DNA from: Fundidesulfovibrio magnetotacticus
GTDB taxonomy: Bacteria; Desulfobacterota; Desulfovibrionia; Desulfovibrionales; Desulfovibrionaceae
DNA: 64,000 nucleotides
Reading direction: 5' to 3'
NCBI RefSeq assembly: GCF_013019105.1
Contig: NZ_BLTE01000004.1
Span: 124,001-188,000, forward strand
Position 1 is the first letter of the stretch, and the number at the start of each line of letters is the position of its first letter. Position numbers and translations under genes: made by a program. Below, piece by piece: positions 27,966 to 37,135 of the stretch. Below the pieces are notes generated by a model. That model saw only the letters and a program-made list of their open reading frames with translations, was not told the DNA's origin and ran no database searches.

Positions 27966-29261
27966 TCAGCGCTTGTAGCGCCTGAGGATGCGTTCCGCCT
28001 CGGCCTGGGCCTCGTTGAGGGCCTCGGCCGGGGTCTTGGTGCCGTTGACGGCGGCCTGGATGGCGTCGTCCAGGGCCTTGGTCACGCGCTGGTTTTCATG
28101 GGTGGAGAGTTCGGCCACGGCATGTTGGAGCTGGTCGCGGGCCACGGCCGCGTAGGGGAAGGTCTGCACGTAGTCCTTCATCAGCTTGGTTTCCCAGGCG
28201 TCCGGGCGGACCGCCACGTAGCCGGTGTCGATGCCCCATTGCGCGGCGCGTTCGGCCGTGGTCATCCACTTCACGAACTGCACCGCGGCCTTGCGCTCCG
28301 CCGGGGTGGCCTTCTTGAAGATGTAGAAGTTGCCGCCCCCGGTGGGGGACCCCGGGCGCTTGTTGGCGGGGAGCATGCCCACGCCGAAATCGAACTTGGC
28401 GTTGTTGCGCACGTTCGTCAGGTTGCCGGTGGTGGTCCACATGATGGCGGTCTTGCGCTCGAAGAAGTCCTTTGGTGTGGTGGCCCAGTCGATGGTGCCC
28501 TTGGGGGAGACCTCGTACTTGCGGGAGAGGTCCACCAGGAACTGGAGCGCCTCGACGGAGGCGGGCTTGTTGAAATAGACCTCGGTGCCGGCGGGGTTCA
28601 TCAGTTCGATGCCGTTCTCGATGGCCAGCGCCTGGAAGAGCCAGTAGGCGTATCCGGTGGTGGGGATGGCCACGCCCCACTGGCTCACCACGCCCGAGGC
28701 GTCTTTTTTGGTGAGCTTCTTGGCGAAGTCGAGCATTTCGGTCCAGGTCTTGGGCGGGGTGTTGGGGTCGAGCCCGGCCTCCTTGAAGGCCTCCTTGTTC
28801 CAGTACATGACGATGGTGGAACGCTGGAAGGGGATGCCCCAGGTCTTGCCGCCGGTCTGGCTGTTCTGCATGAAGCCGGGGTAGTAGTCCTTCACGAAGC
28901 CCATTTCCTGGGCGGGGAGGATTTCGTCGTAGGGGACCACGGCGTCCTCGTCGATCAGGGTGTACATGTCGGTGGAGAGGAGCACGGCCACGTGGGGCGG
29001 CTCTCCGCCCTTGAGGGCGGTGAGGGCCTTGGTGAGCGTTTCGCGGTAGATGCCCGCGTAGACCGGCGTAATCTTGATGTCCGGGTTCTCCTTCATGAAC
29101 GATTCCGTCATGCCCTCGATGACCTTTGTGATGGGGCCGCCCACGGCCACCGGGAAGTAAAAGGTCAGGGACACCTTCTCGGCCAAGGCGGTGCTGGACA
29201 GCAGGAGAAGCAGCGCGAAAGCCAGGACCAGGAATTGCGGTTTCACCGTTTGTTTGAGCAT
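27966..29261 (-). CDS. ugpB: Ugp-type periplasmic substrate-binding protein
   Basis: A 431-residue extracellular binding protein of family 1 (CUT1). It has a signal peptide (FLVLAFALLLLLSSTALA, cleavage before EKV), then VSLTFYFPVAVGGPITKVIE. Conserved features of the UgpB branch are present: PFQRSTIVMYWNKEAF, PKTWTEMLDFAKKLTK, and GGGNFYIFKKA. Ligands of this branch are sn-glycerol-3-phosphate and glycerophosphodiesters. Ligand assignment is by similarity and by the ugpC-B-A-E order. Confidence 0.87.
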   Translation of the reverse strand: MLKQTVKPQFLVLAFALLLLLSSTALAEKVSLTFYFPVAVGGPITKVIEGMTESFMKENPDIKITPVYAGIYRETLTKALTALKGGEPPHVAVLLSTDMYTLIDEDAVVPYDEILPAQEMGFVKDYYPGFMQNSQTGGKTWGIPFQRSTIVMYWNKEAFKEAGLDPNTPPKTWTEMLDFAKKLTKKDASGVVSQWGVAIPTTGYAYWLFQALAIENGIELMNPAGTEVYFNKPASVEALQFLVDLSRKYEVSPKGTIDWATTPKDFFERKTAIMWTTTGNLTNVRNNAKFDFGVGMLPANKRPGSPTGGGNFYIFKKATPAERKAAVQFVKWMTTAERAAQWGIDTGYVAVRPDAWETKLMKDYVQTFPYAAVARDQLQHAVAELSTHENQRVTKALDDAIQAAVNGTKTPAEALNEAQAEAERILRRYKR

Positions 29262-29340
29262 GCCGTCACCTCTGGGGTTGAAGGTTGGATGCGTTGGAGT
29301 TCCCCGGGGGGAGGGCCGATGGTGCGGTATTCGATGGCGC

Positions 29341-30411
29341 TCAGCGCGTGCCGCGCGGGTCGCGGCCGCCGATGCGAAGCCCCGTGTCGGCGTGGAAATA
29401 GTGCGCGCGGGATTCGTCGAACCGCAGCCGCACCTCCTGGCCGGGGCCGAGACGAGACATGCCCTCCACGGCCGAGCAAACCGTCTGGTCCCCCACGCGG
29501 CAGGACACCACCGAGTTGACGCCGAGGTATTCCACGGAGAGCACGCTGGCCGACCAGTTCCCTTCGGCAGAGATTTCCAGGTGTTCCGGCCGGATGCCTA
29601 GAAAACAGTCCGGGTGGGGCGCTCCGGGCGCGGCGGCGCCGGAGGCCCCCCGCACGCCGATGCCGTCCGGGCCCGAAGCCAGCCGGACCAGATTCATGGG
29701 CGGCGTGCCGATGAAACTGGCCGCGAAGAGGCTGGCAGGGGTGGTGTAGAGTTCCTCGGGGGTGCCGTTCTGCACGATGCCCCCGCCCTGCATGAGGATG
29801 ATGCGGTCGGCCATGCTCATGGCTTCGGTCTGGTCGTGGGTGACGTAGACCATGGTCATGCCCAGGGAGAGTTGCAGGGCGCGGATTTCACGGCGCATCT
29901 CCTGGCGCAGTTTGGCGTCCAGGTTGGAGAGCGGTTCGTCCATGAGGCAGACCGGGGTCTCGGCCACCAGGGCTCGCCCCAGGGCGACGCGCTGCTGTTG
30001 CCCGCCCGAGAGCGCGGCGGGCTTGCGGTCCAGGAGTTCCCCCAGGCCCAGGATCCCCACGGCGCGGTCGAGCCTGCGGGCCTGCTCGTCCCGCGGAACC
30101 TTGCGCACCTTGAGGCCGAAAAGGATGTTCTCGCGCACGTTCAGGTGCGGAAACAAGGCATAGGACTGGAAAACCATCGCCAGACGCCGCTCCGAGGGGG
30201 AGAGGCCGGTCACGTCCTTGTCCGCGATGAAGATCCTGCCGGAACTGACCGTCTCCAGCCCGGCGATGAGGCGCAGGGTGGTGGACTTGCCGCACCCTGA
30301 CGGTCCGAGCAGCACCATCAGGCTCCCTTCGGGCGCCACGAAGCTCACGTCGTCGACGGCGCGAACCTGACCCCAATGACGCGAAACGCTCTCAAGCCGT
30401 ATCTGCGGCAA
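29341..30411 (-). CDS. ugpC: Ugp-type ABC importer ATPase
   Basis: A 356-residue CUT1 ATPase (MalK/UgpC type). Walker A is GPSGCGKSTTLRL, the signature is LSGGQQQRVALGRA, Walker B is VCLMDEPLSNLDA, and a C-terminal TOBE/OB regulatory domain follows from about residue 240. It starts with TTG (30409-30411), supported by a perfect AGGAGG five bases upstream; no ATG or GTG is better placed. It is the first gene of the operon, with ugpB 79 bp downstream. Confidence 0.87.
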   Translation of the reverse strand: MPQIRLESVSRHWGQVRAVDDVSFVAPEGSLMVLLGPSGCGKSTTLRLIAGLETVSSGRIFIADKDVTGLSPSERRLAMVFQSYALFPHLNVRENILFGLKVRKVPRDEQARRLDRAVGILGLGELLDRKPAALSGGQQQRVALGRALVAETPVCLMDEPLSNLDAKLRQEMRREIRALQLSLGMTMVYVTHDQTEAMSMADRIILMQGGGIVQNGTPEELYTTPASLFAASFIGTPPMNLVRLASGPDGIGVRGASGAAAPGAPHPDCFLGIRPEHLEISAEGNWSASVLSVEYLGVNSVVSCRVGDQTVCSAVEGMSRLGPGQEVRLRFDESRAHYFHADTGLRIGGRDPRGTR

Positions 30412-31143
30412 AACGACCTCCTGGCAAGCCTGAAAAGCCGGGACGTTCAGATTCGTACAAAGTTAGCCGGATCGTCACAAAAGTTCAAGCGATTAGAACC
30501 CGGGGCCGCCCGTCGAAGAAACCTCTGCCGCGCACAACATGCGGTTAGTACACCAGCGAAGACCTGTAAGCCAGCAACTTGACGAGCGGATGGCGATGCC
30601 GGGGCAAAGCGCGCGGCGTCGCGAAAGCGGAAATTCCCGCGCGGGCGTTCCGTGCAAGGCGCGCCGCCGGGACTCCGCGCGGATGCGGCCCGGACCCGGC
30701 GCGGGGACGCAGGCCCCGCAGCGCGGCGGCGACGTGTGGCGCGCAGGGAGCGGCAGAACGAGCCGACGCGTTCCGGACGTTGCGGCGAGCGTCCGGCGGG
30801 AGGGACTGGCGGGTGCGCCGTCAGCGTCGGATGCGCGGAAGGGCATGGCCCGAATGAACAAATTGCTGTCGGACGTTCGTGATGTTCAGAGCCGCAGGCC
30901 TCACGGCCCGAGAGGGAGGGGCGTCTACGCGGGAACAGGCGCGAGGGGCAAGAGGCCGCATCGGCCTTGGCCCGGCGGGATGCCCTGCGCCGCGCGCACC
31001 GGTGTCCCACCCTCAAGAAACGGGCGGGGGCCGGTTTCACCCGGGCGCATTTCGGGATTGGGGGACAGACGGTGCAGAGCGTCCTTGCTGATTACGCTCC
31101 GTGTCGCATCATGGGGTGGCAGGCCCGACACGTTGAAATTGTC
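30412..31143. other. Intergenic region upstream of the ugp operon
   Basis: About 730 bp, with no convincing gene on either strand; the open frames are Arg/Pro/Ala-rich and low-complexity. The first 90 bp are the most AT-rich part and should contain the ugpC promoter. On the minus strand two similar elements, ACTTTTGTGACGA (30472-30484) and ACTTTGTACGA (30453-30463), are 19-21 bp apart and could be regulator half-sites. The rest is featureless GC-rich DNA ending at the tRNA gene. Confidence 0.4.
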
Positions 31144-31232
31144 TGGTGCCCGAGGCCGGACTCGAACCGGCACGACCCTTTCGGATCAAGGGATTTTAAG
31201 TCCCTGGCGTCTACCAATTCCACCACTCGGGC
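31144..31232 (-). tRNA. tRNA-Leu (anticodon UAA), CCA encoded
   Basis: Read on the minus strand: acceptor GCCCGAG pairs with CTCGGGC plus discriminator A and an encoded CCA. The anticodon loop is ACTTAAAAT with anticodon TAA. The T-arm has GGTTCGAGTCC, and there is a long class II variable arm. Total length is 89 nt with CCA. Confidence 0.95.
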
Positions 31233-31320
31233 ACGAGGGGTCCGCCTTCCTAGCTTCCGGGCCGCCCGTACGTCAATCGCGCCCCTTGGCCCCGGGCGCG
31301 CCTGCTGGTATGACCGCGCC

Positions 31321-32619
31321 ATGCAACACCATCGCAACCGCCTGGTCATCCTGGGGCTCGACGGCCTGCCCTTCAGCCTCGCGCGGGAACTCTGCCGCGC
31401 CGGGAAGCTCCCCAACCTTGCCCGTGTGGCGCTCTCGCCCAACGCCCGCGCGCTGCGCGCCGAATTGCCCGAGCTCTCGCCCGTCAACTGGGCCAGCCTC
31501 GTCACCGGCCGGGACCCCGGCGGTCACGGCGTCTTCGGCTTCTCGCGCATCGACCCCGCCGCCTACGCCCTCTCGCTTACAGACTCCTCCGCCATCGCCG
31601 CGCCCACGCTCTTCGAGCGCATGGGCGAGAAGGGGCTCACCTCCAAGGTGATCAACCTCCCCGGGGCCTACCCCGCCCGGCCCATCCCGGGCATGCTCGT
31701 GGCCGGATTCGTGGCGCACGATCTTCAAAAGGCCGTTCATCCCCCCTTCCTGGCCTCCATCCTGGCCGGGGAGGGCTACGTGCTCGAAGCCGACACCACG
31801 CGCGGCGCCTCCGACCCCGACTACCTTTTGGCCCAGGCCCGGGCCACGCTGCGCTCCCGCGCCAAGGCCCTGGACCTCTTCTGGCCCGACCTCGCCTGGG
31901 ACCTCTTCATGCTCGTGCTCACGGAGACCGACCGCATCTTCCATTTCTTCTATCCCGCCGTGGCCGAACCCCTGCACGCCCTGCACGGGCCCTTCATGGA
32001 GTTCATGGCCGAGTGGGACCGCGTGATCGGCCTGTTCCTGGACCGCTACGACGCCCTGCCGGAGCCAAAACGCCTGGTGGTCCTGGCCGATCACGGCTTC
32101 ACCGCCTGCAAGGCCGAGGTGGACCTGAACGTCTGGCTCATGCAGAAGGGCCTGCTCTCCCTGCGCGAAAAGGGCGCGGGCGAATACGACAGCTCCGTCA
32201 TCGCCCCGCACCAGACCGCCGCCTTCGCCCTGGACCCGGGGCGTGTCTACATCAACTGCAAGGAGCGCTTCGCCCGGGGCGTGTTCCACCAGTACGTGGC
32301 CGACAAGCTGCGCGCCGAGATCAAGGCCGGGCTGGAGGAGCTCACCGTGGACGGGGAAAGGGTCATGGCCGCCGTGCACGATCCCCGCGCCATCTACTCC
32401 GGCCCCCTGGCGTTCAAGGCCCCGGACCTGGTCTGCGAGCCCAATCCCGGCTTCTCGCTCACGGGGAAGTTCGACCGCACGGAGCTTTCCGGCTTTTACG
32501 GCCGCGCGGGCTGCCACACCGCCGGGGACGCCTTCTTCTTCGATTCGGCCGCCAGCGCTCCGGGGCGCGTGAGCGAGGCCGGACGCCAGCTTTTCGCCCA
32601 CTTCGGCCTGGAGCCCTGA
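31321..32619 (+). CDS. Alkaline-phosphatase-superfamily phosphodiesterase
   Basis: A 432-residue protein of the type I phosphodiesterase/nucleotide pyrophosphatase group. The metal site starts ILGLDGLPFSL; the probable nucleophile is Ser or Thr in LSPVNWASLVTG followed by RDPGGHGVFGF. Later metal ligands are in LTETDRIFHFFY and VVLADHGFTACK. There is no signal peptide, so it is cytoplasmic. Relatives hydrolyse phosphodiesters, pyrophosphates or other phosphoryl compounds. It starts with ATG 31321 and is only 3 bp before the helicase, so the two are co-transcribed although no functional link is known. Confidence 0.83.
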   Translation: MQHHRNRLVILGLDGLPFSLARELCRAGKLPNLARVALSPNARALRAELPELSPVNWASLVTGRDPGGHGVFGFSRIDPAAYALSLTDSSAIAAPTLFERMGEKGLTSKVINLPGAYPARPIPGMLVAGFVAHDLQKAVHPPFLASILAGEGYVLEADTTRGASDPDYLLAQARATLRSRAKALDLFWPDLAWDLFMLVLTETDRIFHFFYPAVAEPLHALHGPFMEFMAEWDRVIGLFLDRYDALPEPKRLVVLADHGFTACKAEVDLNVWLMQKGLLSLREKGAGEYDSSVIAPHQTAAFALDPGRVYINCKERFARGVFHQYVADKLRAEIKAGLEELTVDGERVMAAVHDPRAIYSGPLAFKAPDLVCEPNPGFSLTGKFDRTELSGFYGRAGCHTAGDAFFFDSAASAPGRVSEAGRQLFAHFGLEP

Positions 32620-32622
32620 CCC

Positions 32623-34854
32623 ATGCCCATCGACTTCGCCGCACGGCTCAATCCCGCCCAGCTGGAGGCCGTCACCGCCACCGAAGGCCCCGTGCTGGTC
32701 ATCGCCGGGGCGGGCTCAGGCAAGACGCGCACCCTGGTCTACCGCCTGGCCCGGCTGGTGAGCCAGGGCGTGGAGCCCTCGTCGATCCTTCTGCTCACCT
32801 TCACCCGCAAGGCCGCCGCCGAGATGCTCGCCCGGGCCGAGCGCCTGCTGGGCATGGCCCTGGGCGGCGTGCAGGGCGGAACGTTCCACGCCTTCTCCTT
32901 CGCCACCCTGCGCCGCAACCCCGAGGCCTCGGGCCATGCCGGAAGCCTGACCATCATGGACCGGGGCGACGCCGAGGAGGCCCTGAGCCACGTGATCGCG
33001 GAGCTGGGCGCGGGCAAGGGCGACAAGAGCTTCCCCAAGAAGGGCTTCGTCCTGGAGCTCATCAGCAAGAGCCGCAACAAGGAGCTGCCCATCCCGGAGA
33101 TCCTCTCGCGCGAGTCCTACCAGCTCCTGCCCCACGCCGCCGCCCTGGAGGAGATCGCCCGCGGCTTCGAGCGCTACAAGCGGGGCCACGGGCTGCTGGA
33201 CTACGACGACATGCTCTTCACCCTGGAGCAGGCCCTCACCCGCGACGCCGCCCTCCTGGAGCGCCTGCGCGAGCGCCACCGCTACCTCATGGTGGACGAA
33301 TACCAGGACACCAACCTCGTGCAGGCCCGCCTCGTGAAGCTCCTGGCCGGGGAGCGCGGCAACGTGATGGCCGTGGGCGACGACGCCCAGTCCATCTACG
33401 CCTTCCGGGGGGCCAACGTGGAGAACATCCTCTCCTTCCCGCGCATCTACCCCGGCACGCGCGTGGTGCGCCTGGAGCAGAACTACCGCTCCACCCAGCC
33501 CATCCTGGACCTCACCAACGCCGTGTTGCGCCAGGCCAAGGACCGCTTCGACAAGAACCTCTTCTCCGAACGCCTGGCCGGCCCCAAGCCCGAGGTGGTC
33601 AAGGCCTATTCCGACCAGACCCAGGCCCAGCTGGCCGTGCGCCGCATCCGGGAACTCCGGCGCGAGCACCTGCCCTGCGAGATCGCCGTGCTCTTCCGGG
33701 CGGGGTACCAGTCCTACGCGCTGGAGCTGGCCCTGAACAAGGAGGGCGTCCCCTTCCAGAAGTACGGGGGCCTGCGCTTCTCGGAGGCGGCCCACGTGAA
33801 GGACGCCGTGGCCTTCCTGCGCGTGGTGCACAACCCCCGCGACGTGGTGGCCTGGAAGCGCGTGCTCGTGCTGGTGGACAAGGTGGGCGAGAAGACGGCA
33901 CTCAAGATCGCCGCGTCCGCGCGCGAGGGCGACTTCCAGGCCCTGGACGCCCAACGCCGCAAGAACCCGGGGCTCGACGCCCTGTTCTCCTTCCTGGAGG
34001 AGCTGCGCGCCGATCCCGGCGGCCCGGCCTCGCTCCTGGAGCGGGCCGTGGTCTTCTACACGCCCACGCTCACCAGGCTCCATCCCGAGGACTATCCCCG
34101 CCGCCTGGCCGGGCTCGAACAGCTCTCCCAGATCGCGGCATCCTACGCCCACCTGGAAGCCTTCCTGGCCGACCTGGCCCTGGAGAACCCCGAGGAGGAG
34201 CGCAAAGGCGTGCGCGAGGACGCCGTGGTGCTCTCCACCGTGCACTCGGCCAAGGGCCTGGAGTGGCCCGCCGTGCTCATCCTGGACCTGGTGGACGAGC
34301 GCTTCCCCTCGCGCCACGCCCTGGCCCGGCCGGAAGACCTGGAGGAGGAGCGCCGCCTGCTCTACGTGGCCTGCACCCGCGCCAAGGATTCGCTCACCCT
34401 CTACGTGCCCGGCACGGTCTACAACCGCGCGGGCGGGGGCTCGCAGCCCGCCATGCCCAGCCTCTTCGTGCGCGAGCTGCCCCGCGAGTGCTTCACCGAG
34501 CTGCGCGAGACGTTTTCCGGCGGCCTCACGCCCGCCCTCCAGGCCCAGGCGGCAGCCGAGCCCAGGCCCTCCTGGGACGCGCCTTCCTCGGGCGGCTCGC
34601 GGTTTGCCTCGCGGGGCGTCGCCGCGCGCCAGCCCCTCGCGGCCGACCCCGACGATCCGCGCGCCGAGCCGGGGGGCTCGCCCTTCGCCAGCGCCTCGGA
34701 CGCGTGCGGCACGGGCGCCATGAGCTACTGCAGCCACCGCATCTTCGGCCGGGGCAAGGTTGTGGCCGTGCTGGACGGCGGCAAATGCCGGGTGAACTTC
34801 CCCGGATTCGGCCTGAAGGTGATCCTGCGGGAATACCTGGAGATGGAGCCGTGA
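32623..34854 (+). CDS. UvrD/PcrA-type ATP-dependent DNA helicase
   Basis: A 743-residue superfamily 1A 3'-5' helicase. Motifs in order: LNPAQLEAV (Q motif), GAGSGKTRTL (Walker A), LTFTRKAAAEM (Ia), MVDEYQDTN (II), VGDDAQSIYAFRGA (III), LEQNYRST (IV), TVHSAKGLEW (V), and LLYVACTRAKD (VI). The last 45 residues (HRIFGRGKVVAV and onward) resemble the Tudor-like domain at the end of PcrA/UvrD that contacts RNA polymerase. A Pro/Ser/Gly-rich linker precedes it. The stop overlaps the GTG of the phosphatase gene. Probable role: DNA repair, or clearing of recombination or transcription intermediates. Confidence 0.92.
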   Translation: MPIDFAARLNPAQLEAVTATEGPVLVIAGAGSGKTRTLVYRLARLVSQGVEPSSILLLTFTRKAAAEMLARAERLLGMALGGVQGGTFHAFSFATLRRNPEASGHAGSLTIMDRGDAEEALSHVIAELGAGKGDKSFPKKGFVLELISKSRNKELPIPEILSRESYQLLPHAAALEEIARGFERYKRGHGLLDYDDMLFTLEQALTRDAALLERLRERHRYLMVDEYQDTNLVQARLVKLLAGERGNVMAVGDDAQSIYAFRGANVENILSFPRIYPGTRVVRLEQNYRSTQPILDLTNAVLRQAKDRFDKNLFSERLAGPKPEVVKAYSDQTQAQLAVRRIRELRREHLPCEIAVLFRAGYQSYALELALNKEGVPFQKYGGLRFSEAAHVKDAVAFLRVVHNPRDVVAWKRVLVLVDKVGEKTALKIAASAREGDFQALDAQRRKNPGLDALFSFLEELRADPGGPASLLERAVVFYTPTLTRLHPEDYPRRLAGLEQLSQIAASYAHLEAFLADLALENPEEERKGVREDAVVLSTVHSAKGLEWPAVLILDLVDERFPSRHALARPEDLEEERRLLYVACTRAKDSLTLYVPGTVYNRAGGGSQPAMPSLFVRELPRECFTELRETFSGGLTPALQAQAAAEPRPSWDAPSSGGSRFASRGVAARQPLAADPDDPRAEPGGSPFASASDACGTGAMSYCSHRIFGRGKVVAVLDGGKCRVNFPGFGLKVILREYLEMEP

Positions 34855-36824
34855 GCGTCCGCGCCCGGCTGTTCATCCTGCTGCTTCTTCTCTCCGTGGC
34901 GCCCGTGGTGCTTCTGCGCCTGAACGCCCAGCGCGCCCGCCTGGAACTCACCGACGACCTGGTGCGCCGCTCCCAGCATACCCTGGTGACCAAGGCCAAG
35001 GCCGCGCTGCTGCTCATGGTGGAGGACCACGCCGAGATGTGGCGGCGCGAAGCCCAGCTCCTGGAGCAGACCCTTCGGCTCCAGGCCCTGGGCGTGGAGC
35101 TGGCCCTGGCTCGGGGCGAAGGTCTGGAGGACGCCTACGGCCAGGCCCTGGGCGGGCACGAGAGCCTGATCCACGGGCAGGTCACCGTGTTCGAGGACGG
35201 GCGCGTCGATGTGCCCGAGGGGGCGCAACGGCCGCCCCGGGGCTTCGACGGGCGCAAGGCCGCCTGGTACCGTCTGGCCTGGGAGCGCGGCCGCCTCGTC
35301 TGGTTCGCTCCGGTGATCGACCCTTCCAGCCGTCGTGTGGGGCTCACGGTGGCCGTGCCCGTGCGCGACGCCTCGGGCCGGGCGGTGGGGGTCACGGCGC
35401 TCACCGCGCCGCTCTCCGTGGGCGAGACGGCGCGCAGCCACGCCCAGGCCGTGTCCGGGAGCGTGAAGAGCTTCCTGGTGAACATCGCCCATCCCGAGTC
35501 CGAGGCCAGGGGGCTGCGGGTGATCGGCGAGGCCGACGCCCTGGAGCACGGCCCTCCCGAAGCAGGCCACGGCATGGGGCGGCGCATGGGCATGCTGGGC
35601 CTTGCGGCCCCGCGCTGGCTCTCCATGGACGACCCCGCCGAACTCGCGGCCGTGCTGGCCGACCTGCGCGCGGGGAAAAGCGGCGTGCGCCAGGCGGAGC
35701 TGGACACCCGCGACGTGATCTGGGCCTACGCCCCCCTGCGCACCGAGGGCTACGCCCTGGTGATGACCGCGCCCAAGCGCGACGTGGCCGCCGAGGCGCG
35801 CCAGGCGGGCGAATACATCGAGACGCGCATCGAGAACCAGTTCCGGGAGACCTTCTTCGTGGCCCTGGGTCTGCTTTTGCTGGCCACGGCGGCCTCCTGG
35901 CTGGCGGCGCGTTCGGTCTCGCGCCCCCTGGTGGACCTGGCGCGCGCGGCCAAACGCCTGGGCCGGGGCGACTTCGAGGCCCGCGTGGAGCCCTCGGGCG
36001 GCGGAGAGATCGAGGCCCTGGGCCACGCCTTCAACCGCATGATCCCCGAACTCAAGGAGAACACCCGCCTGCGCGACGCCATGGCACTGGCCCGCGAGGT
36101 GCACGACCGCTTCATCCCCGAGCGTCTGCCCGACCTGCCGGGCCTGGACCTGGCCGGCTCCAGCACGGCCTGCAACGAGGCCGGCGGCGACTTCTACGAC
36201 GTGCTCCCCGACGCCCACGGCCGCCCCGGCACGGCCGCGGCCCTGCTGGGCGACGTGTCCGGCCACGGCGTGGACGCGGCCCTGCTCATGGCCACGGCCC
36301 GGGCCTTCCTGCGCCAGCGCGCCCTCCAGCCCGGCGGCCCGGCCCGGGTGGTGCGGGACGTGAACACCCTGCTGTTCGCCGACACCGACGGCTCCGGGCG
36401 CTTCCTCACGCTCTTCTACCTGGAACTGGACGCCAAGGCCCGCCGTCTGCGCTGGGTGCGCGCCGGGCACGACCCGGCCATCCTCTACCGCCGCCGCCAG
36501 GACGCCTTCGAGGACCTGGGCGGCCCCGGCATTCCCCTGGGCGTGGTGGGCGAACGCCTCTGGCCGGAGTGCGAGCGCCCCTGGCCCGAGGCGGGCGACA
36601 TCCTCCTGGTGGGGTCCGACGGCATCTGGGAGACCTGCTCGCCGGATGGGGAAATGTTCGGCAAGGAGCGCGTGCGCGAGGCGATCCGCCTGCGCCGCGA
36701 GGCCCCGGCCGCCGGGATCCGCGACGGCCTGCTGGCCGATCTGGCGGCTTTCCGGGGCGAAGCCCCGGCCGAGGACGACGTGACGCTGCTCGTGATCAAG
36801 GCTGCTGAAGGAGGAGAGATATGA
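34851..36824 (+). CDS. Membrane HAMP-PP2C (SpoIIE/RsbU-type) phosphatase
   Basis: A 657-residue signalling protein. TM1 is residues 5-21; an extracytoplasmic sensor of about 310 residues follows (dCache-like in length). TM2 is about 334-352, HAMP is about 353-405, and a PP2C-type Ser/Thr phosphatase occupies about 420-650. Metal-binding Asp residues are in GGDFYDV, GDVSGHGVDAALL, GSDGIWE and EDDVTLLVIK. RsbU-type phosphatases act on phosphorylated STAS anti-anti-sigma proteins. GTG 34851 overlaps the helicase stop (GTGA); its own stop overlaps the next gene (ATGA). No STAS or anti-sigma partner is adjacent; the nearest STAS protein in the window is in the CheA operon. Confidence 0.88.
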   Translation: MSVRARLFILLLLLSVAPVVLLRLNAQRARLELTDDLVRRSQHTLVTKAKAALLLMVEDHAEMWRREAQLLEQTLRLQALGVELALARGEGLEDAYGQALGGHESLIHGQVTVFEDGRVDVPEGAQRPPRGFDGRKAAWYRLAWERGRLVWFAPVIDPSSRRVGLTVAVPVRDASGRAVGVTALTAPLSVGETARSHAQAVSGSVKSFLVNIAHPESEARGLRVIGEADALEHGPPEAGHGMGRRMGMLGLAAPRWLSMDDPAELAAVLADLRAGKSGVRQAELDTRDVIWAYAPLRTEGYALVMTAPKRDVAAEARQAGEYIETRIENQFRETFFVALGLLLLATAASWLAARSVSRPLVDLARAAKRLGRGDFEARVEPSGGGEIEALGHAFNRMIPELKENTRLRDAMALAREVHDRFIPERLPDLPGLDLAGSSTACNEAGGDFYDVLPDAHGRPGTAAALLGDVSGHGVDAALLMATARAFLRQRALQPGGPARVVRDVNTLLFADTDGSGRFLTLFYLELDAKARRLRWVRAGHDPAILYRRRQDAFEDLGGPGIPLGVVGERLWPECERPWPEAGDILLVGSDGIWETCSPDGEMFGKERVREAIRLRREAPAAGIRDGLLADLAAFRGEAPAEDDVTLLVIKAAEGGEI

Positions 36825-37063
36825 CCACCACCGAGAAAGACGCAAAATTCCGCTTCTGCCCGCTTCTGACCACGCCCGAAGGCAAGATGCGCTTCTGCCA
36901 GGGCGCGCAGTGCATGATGTGGCGCTGGTGCGGCGAGGAGGAGGGGGCCGAGGCTCCGGGTTTCTGCGGGCTGGCCAGCGCGCCCGCGGCCCTCTCGCGC
37001 CGCCAGGCAGGCGGCTTCCTGCGCGCCGAACCCCGAAAGGAACCCGAGAACCCCTTCGGCTAG
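36821..37063 (+). CDS. Small Cys/Trp-rich protein, function unknown
   Basis: An 80-residue protein with no recognised family. Cysteines are at 13 (FRFCPLL), 26, 31 and 37 (FCQGAQCMMWRWCGE) and 49 (GFCGLA), a pattern suggesting a bound metal or Fe-S centre. The C-terminal 30 residues are Arg/Pro-rich. The ATG overlaps the phosphatase stop by four bases, and a ribosome site GGAGGAG lies inside the end of that gene, so it is made together with it. It could be a partner of the phosphatase, but this is inference from coupling only. Confidence 0.65.
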   Translation: MTTTEKDAKFRFCPLLTTPEGKMRFCQGAQCMMWRWCGEEEGAEAPGFCGLASAPAALSRRQAGGFLRAEPRKEPENPFG

Positions 37064-37135
37064 GGGCCGGGGGCATGGACAGCGCAGGCCGATGGCGCTA
37101 TCCCCCTGGAAATGCCTGCACAGTGGGAGGTGACC

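Noticed and set aside
30580-31140. Long open frames upstream of the tRNA on both strands
   Set aside because: They are Arg/Pro/Ala/Gly-rich, overlap each other in several frames, and lack ribosome sites and any recognisable domain; typical of GC-rich non-coding DNA.
31144-31232. tRNA-Leu as an integration site of a mobile element
   Set aside because: No integrase gene and no duplicated tRNA 3' end were found nearby, so nothing supports an att site beyond the general tendency of tRNAs.
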